This document shows positions 30,741 through 43,169 of a stretch of DNA of 64,000 nucleotides, piece after piece (position 1 is the stretch's first letter; each line of letters opens with the position of its first letter). The stretch is from positions 657,152-721,151 of the forward strand of contig NZ_FOEQ01000001.1 of the NCBI RefSeq assembly GCF_900110655.1. The letters run 5' to 3'. This DNA is from Pseudomonas soli. Lineage in GTDB: Bacteria > Pseudomonadota > Gammaproteobacteria > Pseudomonadales > Pseudomonadaceae. The translations under genes were made by a program, and so were the position numbers. The notes under the pieces were generated by a model that saw only the letters and a list, made by a program, of their open reading frames with translations, was not told the origin of the DNA and searched no databases.

Positions 30741-32219
30741 GTGGAGCCTCCCAGGCGGCTAGGGCCTTCTCGGCTTCGACCAGATCGGAGAAGTCATGGC
30801 GCTCGCCATTGATCTCCTGGTAATCCTCGTGGCCCTTGCCGGCCAGGACGATCACATCCTCGGCAGCAGCAGTGGCGACCAGATGGGCAATGGCCAGGCC
30901 ACGGCCAGCGACGAACTCCACGCTGTCGGGCTGGGCAAAGCCGGGGCGAATGTCATCGAAGATGCGCTGCGGATCCTCGGTACGCGGGTTGTCATCAGTC
31001 ACCAGCACACGATCGGCCAGGCGCTCGGCGACTGCCGCCATCAGCGGACGCTTGCCGGCGTCACGATCACCACCACAGCCGAACAGGCACAGCAGCTTGC
31101 CGTGGGCGTGCGGGCGCAATGCCTCGAGCACCTTTTCCAGGGCATCCGGGGTGTGGGCGTAGTCGACCACCACCAACGGCTTTTTACCGCCACCCAGGCG
31201 CTGCATGCGGCCGACCGGGCCCTGCAGCTGCGGAGTGACTTTGAGAATTTCGTCCAGCGAATAGTCCAGCGCCAGCAGGGTAGCCACCGCCGCCAGTATG
31301 TTGCTCAGGTTGAAGCGCCCCAGCAGCTGGCTGCACAGGCTGCGTTCGCCCTGTGCGGTAACGAGGGTGGCTCGTACGCCATCATCGTCGAACGTGGCCT
31401 CGCGGCAGAACAGCGAAGCGTCGGGGTTCTCCAGGCTGTAGCTGAGCAACCGGGTCTCGATATGATCGGTACTCGGGCGGCGGGCGAAGTCGGCAGCCAG
31501 GCGGCGTCCGAACTCATCATCCAGGTTGACCACCTGGCAACGCAGGCTCGGCCAGGCGAACAGCTTGGCCTTGGCGGCCTCATAGGCCTCCATGCTGCCG
31601 TGATAGTCCAGGTGATCGCGCGACAGGTTGGTCATCACCGCGATATCGAACTCCAGCGCGGCGACGCGCCCTTGCTCGAGGGCGTGAGAGGACACTTCCA
31701 TGGCCACGGCCTTGGCGCCGCTCTTTTTCAGGTCGTTCAAGGTCGATTGCACGGCAATCGGGTCCGGCGTGGTCAGGCGGCCGCTCTGCAATTCACCGTA
31801 GAAGCCGGTGCCCAGGGTGCCGATCAGCCCGCAACGCTGACCAAGGGCGTCGAGCGCCTGAGCCACCAGCTGGGTGACGCTGGTCTTGCCATTGGTACCG
31901 GTGACACCCACCAGGTTCAACTGGCGGCTGGGCTCGCCATAGAAGCGCCCGGCGATCTGCGACAGCTGGCCGATCAGCCCTTTGACCGGGATCAGCGGCA
32001 CGTCGGTAAGCGGCAACACGCAGGTGCCCTGCTCTTCATAGGCGACCGCGGCGGCGCCACGGGCCAGCGCGTCGGCAATATGCTCACGGCCGTCGACCTT
32101 GGCGCCCGGCACAGCGAGGAACAGATCGCCCTGGCGCACCTGGCGGCTGTCCAGGGTCAGCTCGCGGATCAACGGATCGCGGCTGGCATGGGCGAACAGT
32201 TTGCTCAATGGCATCGTCA

Positions 32220-32220
<1 letters not shown>
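30733..32220 (-). CDS. murE: UDP-MurNAc-L-Ala-D-Glu--meso-diaminopimelate ligase
   Basis: The 495-residue ligase adds the third residue. The ATP loop is VGVTGTNGKTSVTQLVAQ, and the C-terminal DDNPRTEDP motif is the signature for meso-diaminopimelate as substrate, as expected for a Gram-negative wall. The start is the ATG overlapping the ftsI stop by four bases (ATGA); an in-frame TTG one codon earlier would make a spurious extra methionine. Confidence 0.97.
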
Positions 32221-34236
<2,016 letters not shown>

Positions 34237-34240
<4 letters not shown>

Positions 34241-35184
34241 CGCAACTTCTCCGCGACCCGCATGACGGCGCTGCGCGACCGAGGGTTGGCCTTGAGTTCG
34301 GTTTCGGAGGCGAACTGCGCCTTGCCGATCAATTTGATCTTCGGCTCGAAGGCCTTGTGCTGGACCGGCAGGTTGCGCGGCAAATTGTCTGCCTCGCCCT
34401 TGACCAGCTTGCGCATGAACAGTTTGACGATACGGTCTTCCAACGAGTGGAAGCTGATCACTGCCAGGCGGCCACCCACCTCAAGGGCGTCGAGCGCGGC
34501 TTCAAGGCCGGTCTCGAGGTCGCCAAGCTCGTTGTTGACATGGATGCGCAGGCCCTGGAAAGCGCGGGTCGCAGGGTTCTTGCCCTTTTCCCAGGCCGGG
34601 TTGGCGACCTTGAGCACTTCCGCCAGGTCGGCGGTACGGGTGAACGGCTGCTTCTCGCGGCGCTCGACCACGGCGCGCGCCATGCGGCCGGCGAAGCGCT
34701 CCTCGCCGTACTCCTTGAACACCCGGGCAATTTCTTCGACGGGGGCGGTGGCGACGAACTCGGCGGCGCTGATGCCCTGGCCCGGGTTCATGCGCATGTC
34801 CAACGGGCCGTCGTTGAGGAAGCTGAAGCCGCGCTCGGGGTCGTCCAGTTGCGGCGAGGATACGCCCAGGTCGAGCAGGATGCCGCTGACCTTGCCGTCC
34901 AGGCCGCGGGCGCGCACTTCGTCGCCGAGTTCGGCAAAGCTGCGCTGCACAATGACAAAGCGGCCGTCTTCGGCCGCCAGCGCTTGCCCGGTGGCAATCG
35001 CCTGAGGATCCTTGTCGAAGCCCAGCAACCGCCCTTGCGGCCCGAGCTTGCTGAGGATCAGGCGGCTGTGGCCGCCACGCCCGAAGGTGCCGTCCAGATA
35101 GCAACCGTCGGCGCGCAGGGCCAATGCCTCGACGGCTTCGTCGAGGAGGACGGTGATGTGGTTGAAGCCGCTATCTATGGTCAC
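34237..35184 (-). CDS. rsmH: 16S rRNA m4C1402 methyltransferase RsmH (MraW)
   Basis: The 315-residue SAM-dependent enzyme has the N-terminal [13 protein letters not shown], the SAM loop [16 protein letters not shown], and [14 protein letters not shown]. It N4-methylates C1402 in the ribosomal P site; RsmI, also in this window, adds the 2'-O-methyl group to the same nucleotide. The start is GTG overlapping the mraZ stop by four bases. Confidence 0.98.
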
Positions 35185-35636
35185 AGGATCAGGTCACGCA
35201 AATCATCGGGCATGGCGCCCGGTTGTTGAATAGCTGCAAGGTCAGCTGCCGAAACTGCGTTCCAGGCATCCTCATCCCACAGCTGGAATTTGTTCAGCTG
35301 CCCCACCAGCATCGCCTTCTTGTCCAGCTTGGCGTACTCACGCAGACGGGGCGGCACCAGGAAACGCCCACTGCCATCGAGCTCCAGGTCCACCGCATTG
35401 CCAATCAGCAAACGCTGCAGGCGACGGTTTTCCTCACGCAACGACGGCAAGGCACGCAACTTAGCTTCTATCTGTTCCCACTCATCGAGGGGATAAACAC
35501 ACAAGCAGGGGTCAACGGCGTCGATGGTCACGATCAATTGACCATTGCAACGCGAATCGAGCTCGTCACGGTACCGGCTCGGCATGGCGAGACGGCCCTT
35601 TGCATCGAGGCTGACGGCGTTGGCTCCGCGAAACAC
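35181..35636 (-). CDS. mraZ: Transcriptional regulator MraZ
   Basis: A 151-residue AbrB-like protein with two tandem repeats, each holding the D-x-K/S-GR signature: [16 protein letters not shown] and [17 protein letters not shown]. MraZ forms ring oligomers and represses its own operon by binding repeats upstream of it. The best start is a GTG giving [11 protein letters not shown], with GGGGAA upstream; an ATG six codons earlier is open but untypical. It is the first gene of the dcw cluster. Confidence 0.95.
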   Translation of the reverse strand: MFRGANAVSLDAKGRLAMPSRYRDELDSRCNGQLIVTIDAVDPCLCVYPLDEWEQIEAKLRALPSLREENRRLQRLLIGNAVDLELDGSGRFLVPPRLREYAKLDKKAMLVGQLNKFQLWDEDAWNAVSAADLAAIQQPGAMPDDLRDLIL

Positions 35637-35678
35637 GGCTGCGATTCCCCACAATGTTAGCTTTTTTGTGCCAGAAAA

Positions 35679-35705
35679 CCCACTTCATCCCACTTTCTGC
35701 CACTT
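35679..35705 (-). promoter_or_regulatory. Three MraZ-binding repeats (operator)
   Basis: Read on the minus strand, AAGTGGC, AAGTGGG and AAGTGGG occur at an exact 10-base period. MraZ is known to bind clusters of TGGG-type repeats spaced about 10 bases apart in front of its own gene, and these lie at or just after the predicted transcription start. The first box ends in C, not G, and may be the weakest. Confidence 0.8.
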
Positions 35706-35711
35706 GCGCAC

Positions 35712-35741
35712 ACTATAGGAATCCGCCCGCCACACCGTCAA
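35712..35741 (-). promoter_or_regulatory. Predicted sigma70 promoter of the dcw cluster
   Basis: On the minus strand TTGACG and TATAGT are separated by 18 bases, directly upstream of the MraZ boxes. The predicted start near 35705 gives an untranslated leader of about 70 bases before mraZ. Confidence 0.75.
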
Positions 35742-35949
35742 GGCACGTTCATAAGGAAATCCCTTACAGGACGGCGATTTAGCGCAACAAAGGAAGGGAG
35801 AAGGATTACAGGCGGGAAAAACTGACGGGAAAAATCAAACACACTCAAGCGGATAGAGTGAGAAGTTAAAGTAATTTATTAAGAGTAAGATTTTTTCGGT
35901 ATTACCAGGACGCATCTGCTATCGATTCAAGCAGGAAAGGAAGAGGTGG

Positions 35950-36305
35950 AGAGTCGATCTGTAAGCCGGGTTTTGTCGAGGACAGTCATTCCTCTACGAC
36001 GGCCATCACTGGACGCCTCTAGCAACCTACCCGGTTCCGACGCGGGCCACGCCGTATGGAACCCTATTTGGTCTTGCTCCGAGTGGGGTTTACCTAGCCA
36101 CGGACTGTTGCCAGCCGTGCGGTGCGCTCTTACCGCACCTTTTCACCCTTACCGGCACCGAAGTGCTTAGGCGGTTGTTTTCTGTGGCACTTTCCGTAGG
36201 CTCGCGCCTCCCAGGCGTTACCTGGCACTCTGCCCTATGGAGCCCGGACTTTCCTCCCCCGCCTTTTGCGGAACAAAAGACGGCAGCGACTGTCCGATCG
36301 ACTCT
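35950..36305 (-). ncRNA. rnpB: RNase P RNA (M1 RNA)
   Basis: The RNA of about 356 bases is the catalytic subunit that matures tRNA 5' ends. On the minus strand it begins AGAGTCGATCGGACAGTCGC, has GGGGGAGGAAAGTCCGGGCT (the P4/CR I core), the mid-molecule GTAAGAGCGCACCGC, and near the 3' end ACAAAACCCGGCTTACAGAT. Its two ends, GAGAGTCGATC and GATCGACTCTC, pair to form P1. End positions are estimated from that pairing. Confidence 0.95.
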
Positions 36306-36314
36306 CCGCCGCCA

Positions 36315-36343
36315 AGGTTACCGGTAGCAGCGCTCAAGAACAA
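36315..36343 (-). promoter_or_regulatory. Predicted rnpB promoter
   Basis: On the minus strand TTGTTC and TAACCT are separated by 17 bases, and the mature RNA would start about ten bases further on. Consensus match is moderate. Confidence 0.5.
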
Positions 36344-36372
36344 GCGGCGCGACCATTAATACCATTATGCCA

Positions 36373-37248
36373 CTAATGGGCTTTCTGCTTTTCCAGGGCC
36401 AACTGATAGAGCAGGTTCTTGCGCACCCCGGTGATCTCGGCCGCCAGCGCCGCTGCTTTCTTCAGCGGCAGTTCGGCCAGCAGCAGATCCAGCACCCGCT
36501 GCGCCTCGGCGCTGATCGCCTGCTCGCCCTCCGGCGCGCTCCAACCGGCCACCAGCACCACACACTCGCCACGCTGCTGATTGCTGTCACCCTGGACGAA
36601 TGCGCGCAACTCGGCCAACGGCAAGCCTTTGAGGGTCTCGAAAGTCTTGGTGATCTCACGCGCCAGCAGCGCCGGTCGATCGCCACCGAACACCGCCTCC
36701 ATGTCCTCCAGACACTCGAGGATCCGGTGTGGCGCCTCGTAGAAGATCAGGGTGCGCGGCTCTTCCTTGACCTGCTCCAGACGCGCACGGCGCCCGGCGG
36801 CCTTGGCCGGCAGGAAGCCTTCGAAGATGAAGCGGTCCGACGGCAACCCCGCCGCCGACAGCGCGGCGATCAACGCACAGGCACCCGGCACCGGCACCAC
36901 CTGCACGCCCGCAGCACGCGCCTGGCGTACCAGGTGATAGCCCGGATCGGAAATCAGCGGCGTGCCGGCATCGGACACCAGCGCCACATCGTCGCCGGCC
37001 AGCAGGCGAGTGATGAAGCGCCCGCCCTCGTCACGCTCGTTGTGCTCATGGCAAGCGGCCAGCGGCGTGTCGATGCCGAAATGCTGCAGCAGACGCACCG
37101 AGTGGCGGGTGTCCTCGGCGGCGATCAGGCTGACATCCGCCAGCACCTTCAGCGCCCGGGCGCTCATGTCGTCGAGGTTGCCGATGGGCGTGGCAACGAC
37201 GTAAAGCTTGCCCAACGTGGATTTCGAAACCCCTGCAACATCAGTCAC
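36373..37248 (-). CDS. rsmI: 16S rRNA 2'-O-methyltransferase RsmI
   Basis: A 291-residue tetrapyrrole-methylase-fold enzyme with [19 protein letters not shown] at the start, [17 protein letters not shown], and [17 protein letters not shown]. It 2'-O-methylates C1402 of 16S rRNA. Start choice: a GTG with AGGTG six bases upstream gives [10 protein letters not shown]; another GTG three codons earlier is possible. It is divergent from lpoA, as in E. coli (yraL-yraM). Confidence 0.95.
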   Translation of the reverse strand: MTDVAGVSKSTLGKLYVVATPIGNLDDMSARALKVLADVSLIAAEDTRHSVRLLQHFGIDTPLAACHEHNERDEGGRFITRLLAGDDVALVSDAGTPLISDPGYHLVRQARAAGVQVVPVPGACALIAALSAAGLPSDRFIFEGFLPAKAAGRRARLEQVKEEPRTLIFYEAPHRILECLEDMEAVFGGDRPALLAREITKTFETLKGLPLAELRAFVQGDSNQQRGECVVLVAGWSAPEGEQAISAEAQRVLDLLLAELPLKKAAALAAEITGVRKNLLYQLALEKQKAH

Positions 37249-37436
37249 TGCGCACACCTGCTTTCCGGATCAAAGGTCGCCATTGTAGCCCGAGCACCGG
37301 TAACAGGGCGCAAAGAACTTCGCCCCGGGCACACCACGGGCCACCTATAGTGAAGGTTCAGTGTCGGCGAGATCGCGCCGTGCCCCCCGCTTGGGTACAA
37401 TTGCCGGCCAACTTGATCGAGTAACAGGACCTTTAC

Positions 37437-39254
37437 ATGATCGCTTGTCTGCGGCTGCTCACAGCCCTCTGCCTTGCTGCCCTGCTGGCAGCCTGCGCCA
37501 GCTCGCCCTCATCCAGCCTGGGCGAACTGCCACGCACCCCGGACGCCAGCATCGAGCAACTGCTCGAGAAGGCGGCCTCCAGCAAGTCCGCCGAGGATGC
37601 GGCCCTGCTGCGCTTGAGCGCCGCGGACCTGGCATACAAGCAAAAGGATTTCCCGCGCGCCGCGCGGATTCTCGAGCAGGTCCCGCTGGAGCCGCTCAAG
37701 CCCGCCCAGCAGGTGTTCGCCTCCACCCTGGCCGCCGAGCTCGCCATGAGCCGCAACCAGCCCAAGGCCGCCCTGACCGCCCTCGCCCACCCGAGCCTGC
37801 AGCGCGTCGGCGAACTGCCGACCGAGCAGCAGGCCCGCACCTACAGCGTTCATGCCGCAGCCCTCGAAGCCGACGGCCAGGCCCTGGCCGCCGCCCAGCA
37901 GCGCGCGCTGCTGGCCCCCCTGCTCAGCGGCCAGGCCGCCAGCGCCAACAATGACGCGATCTGGGCCCTGGTCGCCTCGCTGCCCGCCGAACAACTGCAG
38001 CAGCCGGCCGCCGACGAGACCCTGGCCGGCTGGACCAGCCTGGCCCTGGCCGTGAAGCGCGCCGGCACCCTGGAACAGCAACAGGCCGCCATTGACACCT
38101 GGCGCCAGCAGCACCCCGAACACCCGGCAGCCAAGCAATTGCCGACAGCCCTGGTCAAGCTCAAGGAGCTGGCCAGCCAGCCACTGACCAAGATCGCCCT
38201 GCTGCTGCCCCAGGAGGGCCCACTGGCCGGTGTCGCCCGTGCGCTGCGTGACGGCTTCATGGCCGCTCACTTCCAGGCCCAGCAAGGTGGCCAGCCCGCC
38301 CCTGCGGTACAAGTGTTCGACAGCTCGCGCATCACCTCGCTCGACGACTTCTACCGTCAGGCCCAGGCTGCCGGCGTGCAACTGGTGGTCGGCCCGCTGG
38401 AAAAGCCGCTGGTCAAGAAGCTCGCCGCCTACCCGCAACTGCCTATCACCACCCTGGCCCTGAACTACGCCGACGCCGGCCAAAAAGCGCCGCCACAGCT
38501 GTTCCAGTTCGGCCTGGCCGCCGAGGACGAAGCCCGCGAAGTGGCACGCCGTGCCCGCGCCGACGGCATGGTTCGCGCCGTGGCCCTGGTACCGAGCGGT
38601 GAATGGGGCGACCGCGTGCTCGCCGCCTTCCGCCAGGACTGGGAAGGCAATGGCGGCACCCTGATCACCGCGCAGCGCATCGCCCAGCCCGTCGCCCTTG
38701 CCCAGCAGATCGCCGATCTGTTCCAGTTGCGCCAGAGCGAAGGCCGCGCCAAGAGCCTGCAGAGCACCGTCGGCGGCACCATCGCCGCGCAGCCTTCGCG
38801 CCGCCAGGACATCGACTTCATCTTCCTCGCCTCGACGCCGCAGCAGGCCCAGCAGATCAAGCCGACACTGAACTTCCAGTACGCCGGCGACGTGCCGGTC
38901 TACGCCACCTCCAACCTGTACAGCGCCAGCGGTGACGTGAACCAGTACAACGACATGAACGGCATCCGCTTCTGCGAAACGCCTTGGCTGCTGGACACCA
39001 CCAACAGCCTGCGCCAGCAAGTCGTGCAGCAGTGGCCCCAGGCCGCCGGTAGCCTCGGCCGCCTGTACGCCATGGGCGTCGACGCCTACAGCCTGGCTCC
39101 GCGCCTGGGCCAGCTCAAAGCGCTGCCGGACAACCGCGTCGAAGGCCTGTCCGGTAGCCTGAGCATGAACCCCAGCCAGCGCATCGAACGCCAGCTGCCA
39201 TGGGCCGAATTCGCCGGCGGCCAGGTCAAGCGCCTGCCGGACACCCCTCGCTGA
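37437..39254 (+). CDS. lpoA: Penicillin-binding protein activator LpoA (LppC family lipoprotein)
   Basis: A 605-residue outer-membrane lipoprotein. The signal peptide ends in the lipobox LLAAC (Cys20). Residues about 25-245 are helical TPR-like repeats rich in alanine and glutamine. The C-terminal half (about 255-580) is a periplasmic-binding-protein-like domain (IALLLPQEGPLAGVARALRD). In E. coli LpoA stimulates PBP1A. P. aeruginosa uses another lipoprotein, LpoP, for PBP1B, so the partner of this protein in Pseudomonas is less certain. It heads a plus-strand operon with yraN, the isomerase and the BON protein. Confidence 0.92.
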   Translation: MIACLRLLTALCLAALLAACASSPSSSLGELPRTPDASIEQLLEKAASSKSAEDAALLRLSAADLAYKQKDFPRAARILEQVPLEPLKPAQQVFASTLAAELAMSRNQPKAALTALAHPSLQRVGELPTEQQARTYSVHAAALEADGQALAAAQQRALLAPLLSGQAASANNDAIWALVASLPAEQLQQPAADETLAGWTSLALAVKRAGTLEQQQAAIDTWRQQHPEHPAAKQLPTALVKLKELASQPLTKIALLLPQEGPLAGVARALRDGFMAAHFQAQQGGQPAPAVQVFDSSRITSLDDFYRQAQAAGVQLVVGPLEKPLVKKLAAYPQLPITTLALNYADAGQKAPPQLFQFGLAAEDEAREVARRARADGMVRAVALVPSGEWGDRVLAAFRQDWEGNGGTLITAQRIAQPVALAQQIADLFQLRQSEGRAKSLQSTVGGTIAAQPSRRQDIDFIFLASTPQQAQQIKPTLNFQYAGDVPVYATSNLYSASGDVNQYNDMNGIRFCETPWLLDTTNSLRQQVVQQWPQAAGSLGRLYAMGVDAYSLAPRLGQLKALPDNRVEGLSGSLSMNPSQRIERQLPWAEFAGGQVKRLPDTPR

Positions 39255-39625
39255 TGCCCGGCGCATCGCCCAGCCTTGCCGGCCAGACAGCCGAAGATCA
39301 CGCCCTTGAATACCTTCAAGGGCAAGGTCTGCGGCTACTGGAGCGCAACTGGCGATGCAAGGGGGGCGAGCTCGATCTGGTCATGCTCGATGCCGATACA
39401 GTAGTATTCGTCGAAGTCCGCTACCGGTTGCATGCGGAGTTCGGCGGAGCGCTCGCCAGTATCGATGGGCGCAAGCAGCAACGACTGGCGCTTGCCGCCA
39501 ACCTCTTCCTGCAGCACGAACCCCGCTGGGCCACCCGCCCCTGCCGCTTCGACGTTATCGCCCTGCAGGGCCGGGGGCATGCGGGGCAACCGCTTCAATG
39601 GCTGAAAAATGCCTTCGAGTGCTGA
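39254..39625 (+). CDS. yraN: YraN family (UPF0102) putative endonuclease
   Basis: A 123-residue protein of the restriction-endonuclease fold: AEDHALEYLQGQGLRLLERN, GELDLVMLD and VVFVEVRYR, with the E, D and E-x-R/K pattern of the PD-(D/E)XK superfamily (arginine at the lysine position, as is usual in this family). The cellular role is not established, though it is linked by position to wall and replication genes. Its ATG overlaps the lpoA stop by one base (TGATG). Confidence 0.9.
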   Translation: MPGASPSLAGQTAEDHALEYLQGQGLRLLERNWRCKGGELDLVMLDADTVVFVEVRYRLHAEFGGALASIDGRKQQRLALAANLFLQHEPRWATRPCRFDVIALQGRGHAGQPLQWLKNAFEC

Positions 39626-40881
<1,256 letters not shown>

Positions 40882-40890
40882 CAACCCCTT

Positions 40891-40917
40891 GGCGAGCGTC
40901 GGGACGCTCGCCTTTTT
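40891..40917 (+). terminator. Rho-independent terminator after the lpoA-dolP operon
   Basis: A 10-bp perfect stem GGCGAGCGTC / GACGCTCGCC with a two-base centre is followed by TTTTT on the plus strand. Confidence 0.9.
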
Positions 40918-40940
40918 CACTCTGATCCAGGAAGTACCCC

Positions 40941-41159
40941 ATGAAAAAGCTGCTGCTGCCCGCTCTGCTGATCGGCACCTTCGCCACCCTGGCCGGCTGC
41001 TCCACTCCGAGCGTGATCACCCTCAACGATGGCCGCGAACTGCAGACCACCGACACGCCGCACTTCGACCGCAACTCCGGCTTCTACGAGTTCAAGCAAC
41101 TGGATGGCAAGCCGACCCGCATCAACAAGGACCAGGTGCAGAGCATCAAGGACCTGTAA
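40941..41159 (+). CDS. YgdI/YgdR family small lipoprotein
   Basis: A 72-residue lipoprotein with lipobox LAGCS after residue 20, then an SH3-like DUF903 domain (VITLNDGRELQTTDTPHFDR and GFYEFKQLDGKPTRINKDQV). The family is abundant in gamma-proteobacterial outer membranes and has no defined function. A CAGGAAG sequence precedes the start. It lies between two terminators and is a separate unit. Confidence 0.9.
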   Translation: MKKLLLPALLIGTFATLAGCSTPSVITLNDGRELQTTDTPHFDRNSGFYEFKQLDGKPTRINKDQVQSIKDL

Positions 41160-41173
41160 TTGCGGCAGTAATG

Positions 41174-41203
41174 AAAAAGGCGATCCCTGCGGATCGCCTT
41201 TTT
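41174..41203. terminator. Bidirectional terminator between the YgdR-type gene and sspB
   Basis: AAAAAGGCGATCC (41174-41186) and GGATCGCCTTTTT (41191-41203) are exact reverse complements around CTGC, with A and T runs on the two flanks so that it works on both strands. It ends the lipoprotein gene and the convergent sspA-sspB operon. Confidence 0.92.
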
Positions 41204-41215
41204 CGTTTCTGCCTG

Positions 41216-41635
41216 TTACTTCACGACTTTCAGGCTCGGACGACCACTCGGACGCGGCGGCTCGGGCGGACCATCATCATCCGGTTCGACACCGCCGTCC
41301 TCAAGGTCATCCTCGTCCGCGAGCGGCGGCTCCAGCTCGAAGACCATGCCCTGGCCATTCTCCCGGGCGTAGATCCCCAGGATGGCACCAATCGGCACAT
41401 ACAGCGTATGCGCCACGCCACCGAAGCGCCCTTCGAAGCTCACCGCCTCGTTGTCCATATGCAGGCTACGCACGGCACTGGGGGAGATGTTCAGGACGAT
41501 CTGGCCATCGCTGGCGAAACCTTGTGGCACCTGGACCGCCGGGTACTCGGCGTTGACCAGCATATGGGGCGTGCAATCGTTGTCGACGATCCACTCGTAC
41601 AGCGCACGAACCAGATAGGGGCGACTGGAGTTCAT
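41216..41635 (-). CDS. sspB: ClpXP adaptor SspB
   Basis: The 139-residue adaptor delivers ssrA-tagged proteins to ClpXP. The folded substrate-binding domain is about 1-110 (SSRPYLVRALYEWIVDND, LNISPSAVRSLHMDN), the linker is acidic and proline-rich, and the C-terminal tail RPSLKVVK is the ClpX-binding peptide. The start is the ATG after AGAGGAGCC. It lies 13 bases after sspA, the usual operon. Confidence 0.95.
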   Translation of the reverse strand: MNSSRPYLVRALYEWIVDNDCTPHMLVNAEYPAVQVPQGFASDGQIVLNISPSAVRSLHMDNEAVSFEGRFGGVAHTLYVPIGAILGIYARENGQGMVFELEPPLADEDDLEDGGVEPDDDGPPEPPRPSGRPSLKVVK

Positions 41636-41648
41636 CAACGGCTCCTCT

Positions 41649-42272
41649 TTAAACCTTGCGCATTTCACGTTCAGTAGCAGACAGGCTCGCCTGGAAAGGC
41701 TCGCGGGCGAACTGTCGCTCCATGTAATCCAGCAGCGGCTTGGCCTGCCGCGGCAACTCGATACCCATCACCGGCAAGCGCCAGAGTATGGGCAGTAGAC
41801 AGCAATCGACCAGACTCTGCTCCTCGCTCATGAAGCAGGCCATTTCAGCGAATAGCGGAGCCACGCCCGTCAGGCTCTCGCGCAACTCCTTGCGCGCCTG
41901 GGTACGTGCCGGCTCGCTGCTGCGCGGGTCCAGCACGGTGTCGGCCAGGCTGCACCAGTCGCGCTGGATGCGGTGCATCAGCAGGCGGCTGTTGCCGCGA
42001 GCCACCGGATAGACCGGCATCAGCGGCGGGTGCGGGTAACGCTCCTCGAGGTACTCCATCACCACGCTCGACTCGTACAGCGCCAGATCGCGATCGACCA
42101 GGGTCGGCAGACTGCCGTAAGGGTTCACTTCGACCAGCTTGGGTGGCAGGCGATTGCGGTCGACATCGATAATCTGCACCGTAACGCCTTTCTCCGCGAG
42201 CACCAGGCGTACCCGGTGGGAGTAATGGTCAGCGGGGTCGGAATAGCAGGCTAACCTGTTGGTTGCGCCCAT
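41649..42272 (-). CDS. sspA: Stringent starvation protein A
   Basis: The 207-residue GST-fold protein has no catalytic role known; it binds RNA polymerase and remodels transcription in starvation. It has [14 protein letters not shown] in the first strand-helix pair, [21 protein letters not shown], and a helical C-terminal domain containing [20 protein letters not shown]. The start follows GAGGAGGCGCTAC. First gene of sspA-sspB, downstream of the petC terminator. Confidence 0.95.
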   Translation of the reverse strand: MGATNRLACYSDPADHYSHRVRLVLAEKGVTVQIIDVDRNRLPPKLVEVNPYGSLPTLVDRDLALYESSVVMEYLEERYPHPPLMPVYPVARGNSRLLMHRIQRDWCSLADTVLDPRSSEPARTQARKELRESLTGVAPLFAEMACFMSEEQSLVDCCLLPILWRLPVMGIELPRQAKPLLDYMERQFAREPFQASLSATEREMRKV

Positions 42273-42316
42273 GTAGCGCCTCCTCGTACGGGATGCTTGT
42301 AATACTGCAAATGAAA

Positions 42317-42364
42317 ACGCGCCCGGGGTGCCCCAGCGACATCGCTGGGGCACCCCGGGCGCGT
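42317..42364 (-). terminator. 23-bp perfect hairpin terminator after petC
   Basis: ACGCGCCCGGGGTGCCCCAG onward (42317-42339) and 42342-42364 are perfect reverse complements separated by two bases. In the minus direction it is followed by TTTTCATTT. It separates petABC from sspA and may also influence sspA initiation just downstream. Confidence 0.85.
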
Positions 42365-42389
42365 TCAACTACCAGAAACTACTGCGTGA

Positions 42390-43169
42390 TCAGTGCACGT
42401 CCTTCCAGTATTCGCGCTTGAGCAAGTAGGCGAACACGAAGAAGAAAGCCAGGTACAGCAACACGTAGGTACCGATGCGCTGGCTTTCCAGTTTGACCGG
42501 GTTGGCCGAATAGGCCAGGAAGGTCACCAGGTTCTTGACCTTCTCGTCGAACTGCTCGGTCGTCAGGGTACCGGATTTCTCTTCGACGGTCAGCTGGTCA
42601 CACGCTTCATGGGTCAATGGGCTGCCGGTCAGCGGGTCGTATTGCTTCTTGCCATCGACCACGCTTTGCACCTGCTTGCAACCAATCACTTGGTTGCCCT
42701 GCAGACCAACCAGTACGTTAGGCATGCCGACGTTGGGGAAGACCTTGTTGTTCACCCCATATGGCCGCGCCTTGTCCTCATAGAAACTGCGCAGGTAGGT
42801 GTACAACCAGTCGTTGCCACGCACCCGGGCAACCAGGGTGAGGTCGGGCGGCGCGGCGCCGAACCAGGTCTTGGCATCGTTCGGCTGCATGCCGATTTTC
42901 ATGTGATCGCCGATCTTGGCGCCGGTGAACACCAGGTTTTCGAGCATAAGCTCGTGGGGAATCCCCAGGTCATCGGCGACACGCTCGTAACGCTGGAACT
43001 TGGCGCTATGGCACCCCATGCAATAGTTGGCGAAGGTACGCGCCCCATCCTGCATCGCGGCCTTGTCGGTCAGGTCGATATCGACCTTGTCCAGCTCCAG
43101 GCCGTGCTCGGCGGCGAACGAAAGGCCAGGCATCAATGCCAGCAAGCATACTGCAATAAACTTTTTCAT
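42390..43169 (-). CDS. petC: Ubiquinol-cytochrome c reductase, cytochrome c1
   Basis: A 259-residue periplasmic c-type cytochrome with a signal peptide (1-19, LSFAAEHG), the heme motif CMGCH near residue 50, and a C-terminal membrane anchor (IGTYVLLYLAFFFVFAYLL). It carries electrons from the Rieske centre to cytochrome c. The methionine axial ligand is probably in the NVGMPNVL segment. Its ATG overlaps the petB stop (TGATG). Confidence 0.97.
   Translation of the reverse strand: MKKFIAVCLLALMPGLSFAAEHGLELDKVDIDLTDKAAMQDGARTFANYCMGCHSAKFQRYERVADDLGIPHELMLENLVFTGAKIGDHMKIGMQPNDAKTWFGAAPPDLTLVARVRGNDWLYTYLRSFYEDKARPYGVNNKVFPNVGMPNVLVGLQGNQVIGCKQVQSVVDGKKQYDPLTGSPLTHEACDQLTVEEKSGTLTTEQFDEKVKNLVTFLAYSANPVKLESQRIGTYVLLYLAFFFVFAYLLKREYWKDVH

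Larger units (their letters stand above)
35637..35949. other. dcw promoter and AT-rich spacer to rnpB
   Basis: The mraZ-proximal 110 bases contain the dcw promoter and MraZ boxes, listed separately. The remainder (about 35750-35949) is unusually AT-rich for this window, has no open frame, and I see no clear stem-loop terminator for rnpB, which is transcribed towards it. Confidence 0.6.

Noticed and set aside
35750..35949. AT-rich spacer as a possible small RNA or extra promoter region
   Set aside because: No stem-loop with a T tract and no clear promoter pair could be read; left as unassigned sequence.
37509..39266. 585-codon open frame antisense to lpoA
   Set aside because: Glycine- and glutamine-rich shadow of an alanine-rich lipoprotein gene.
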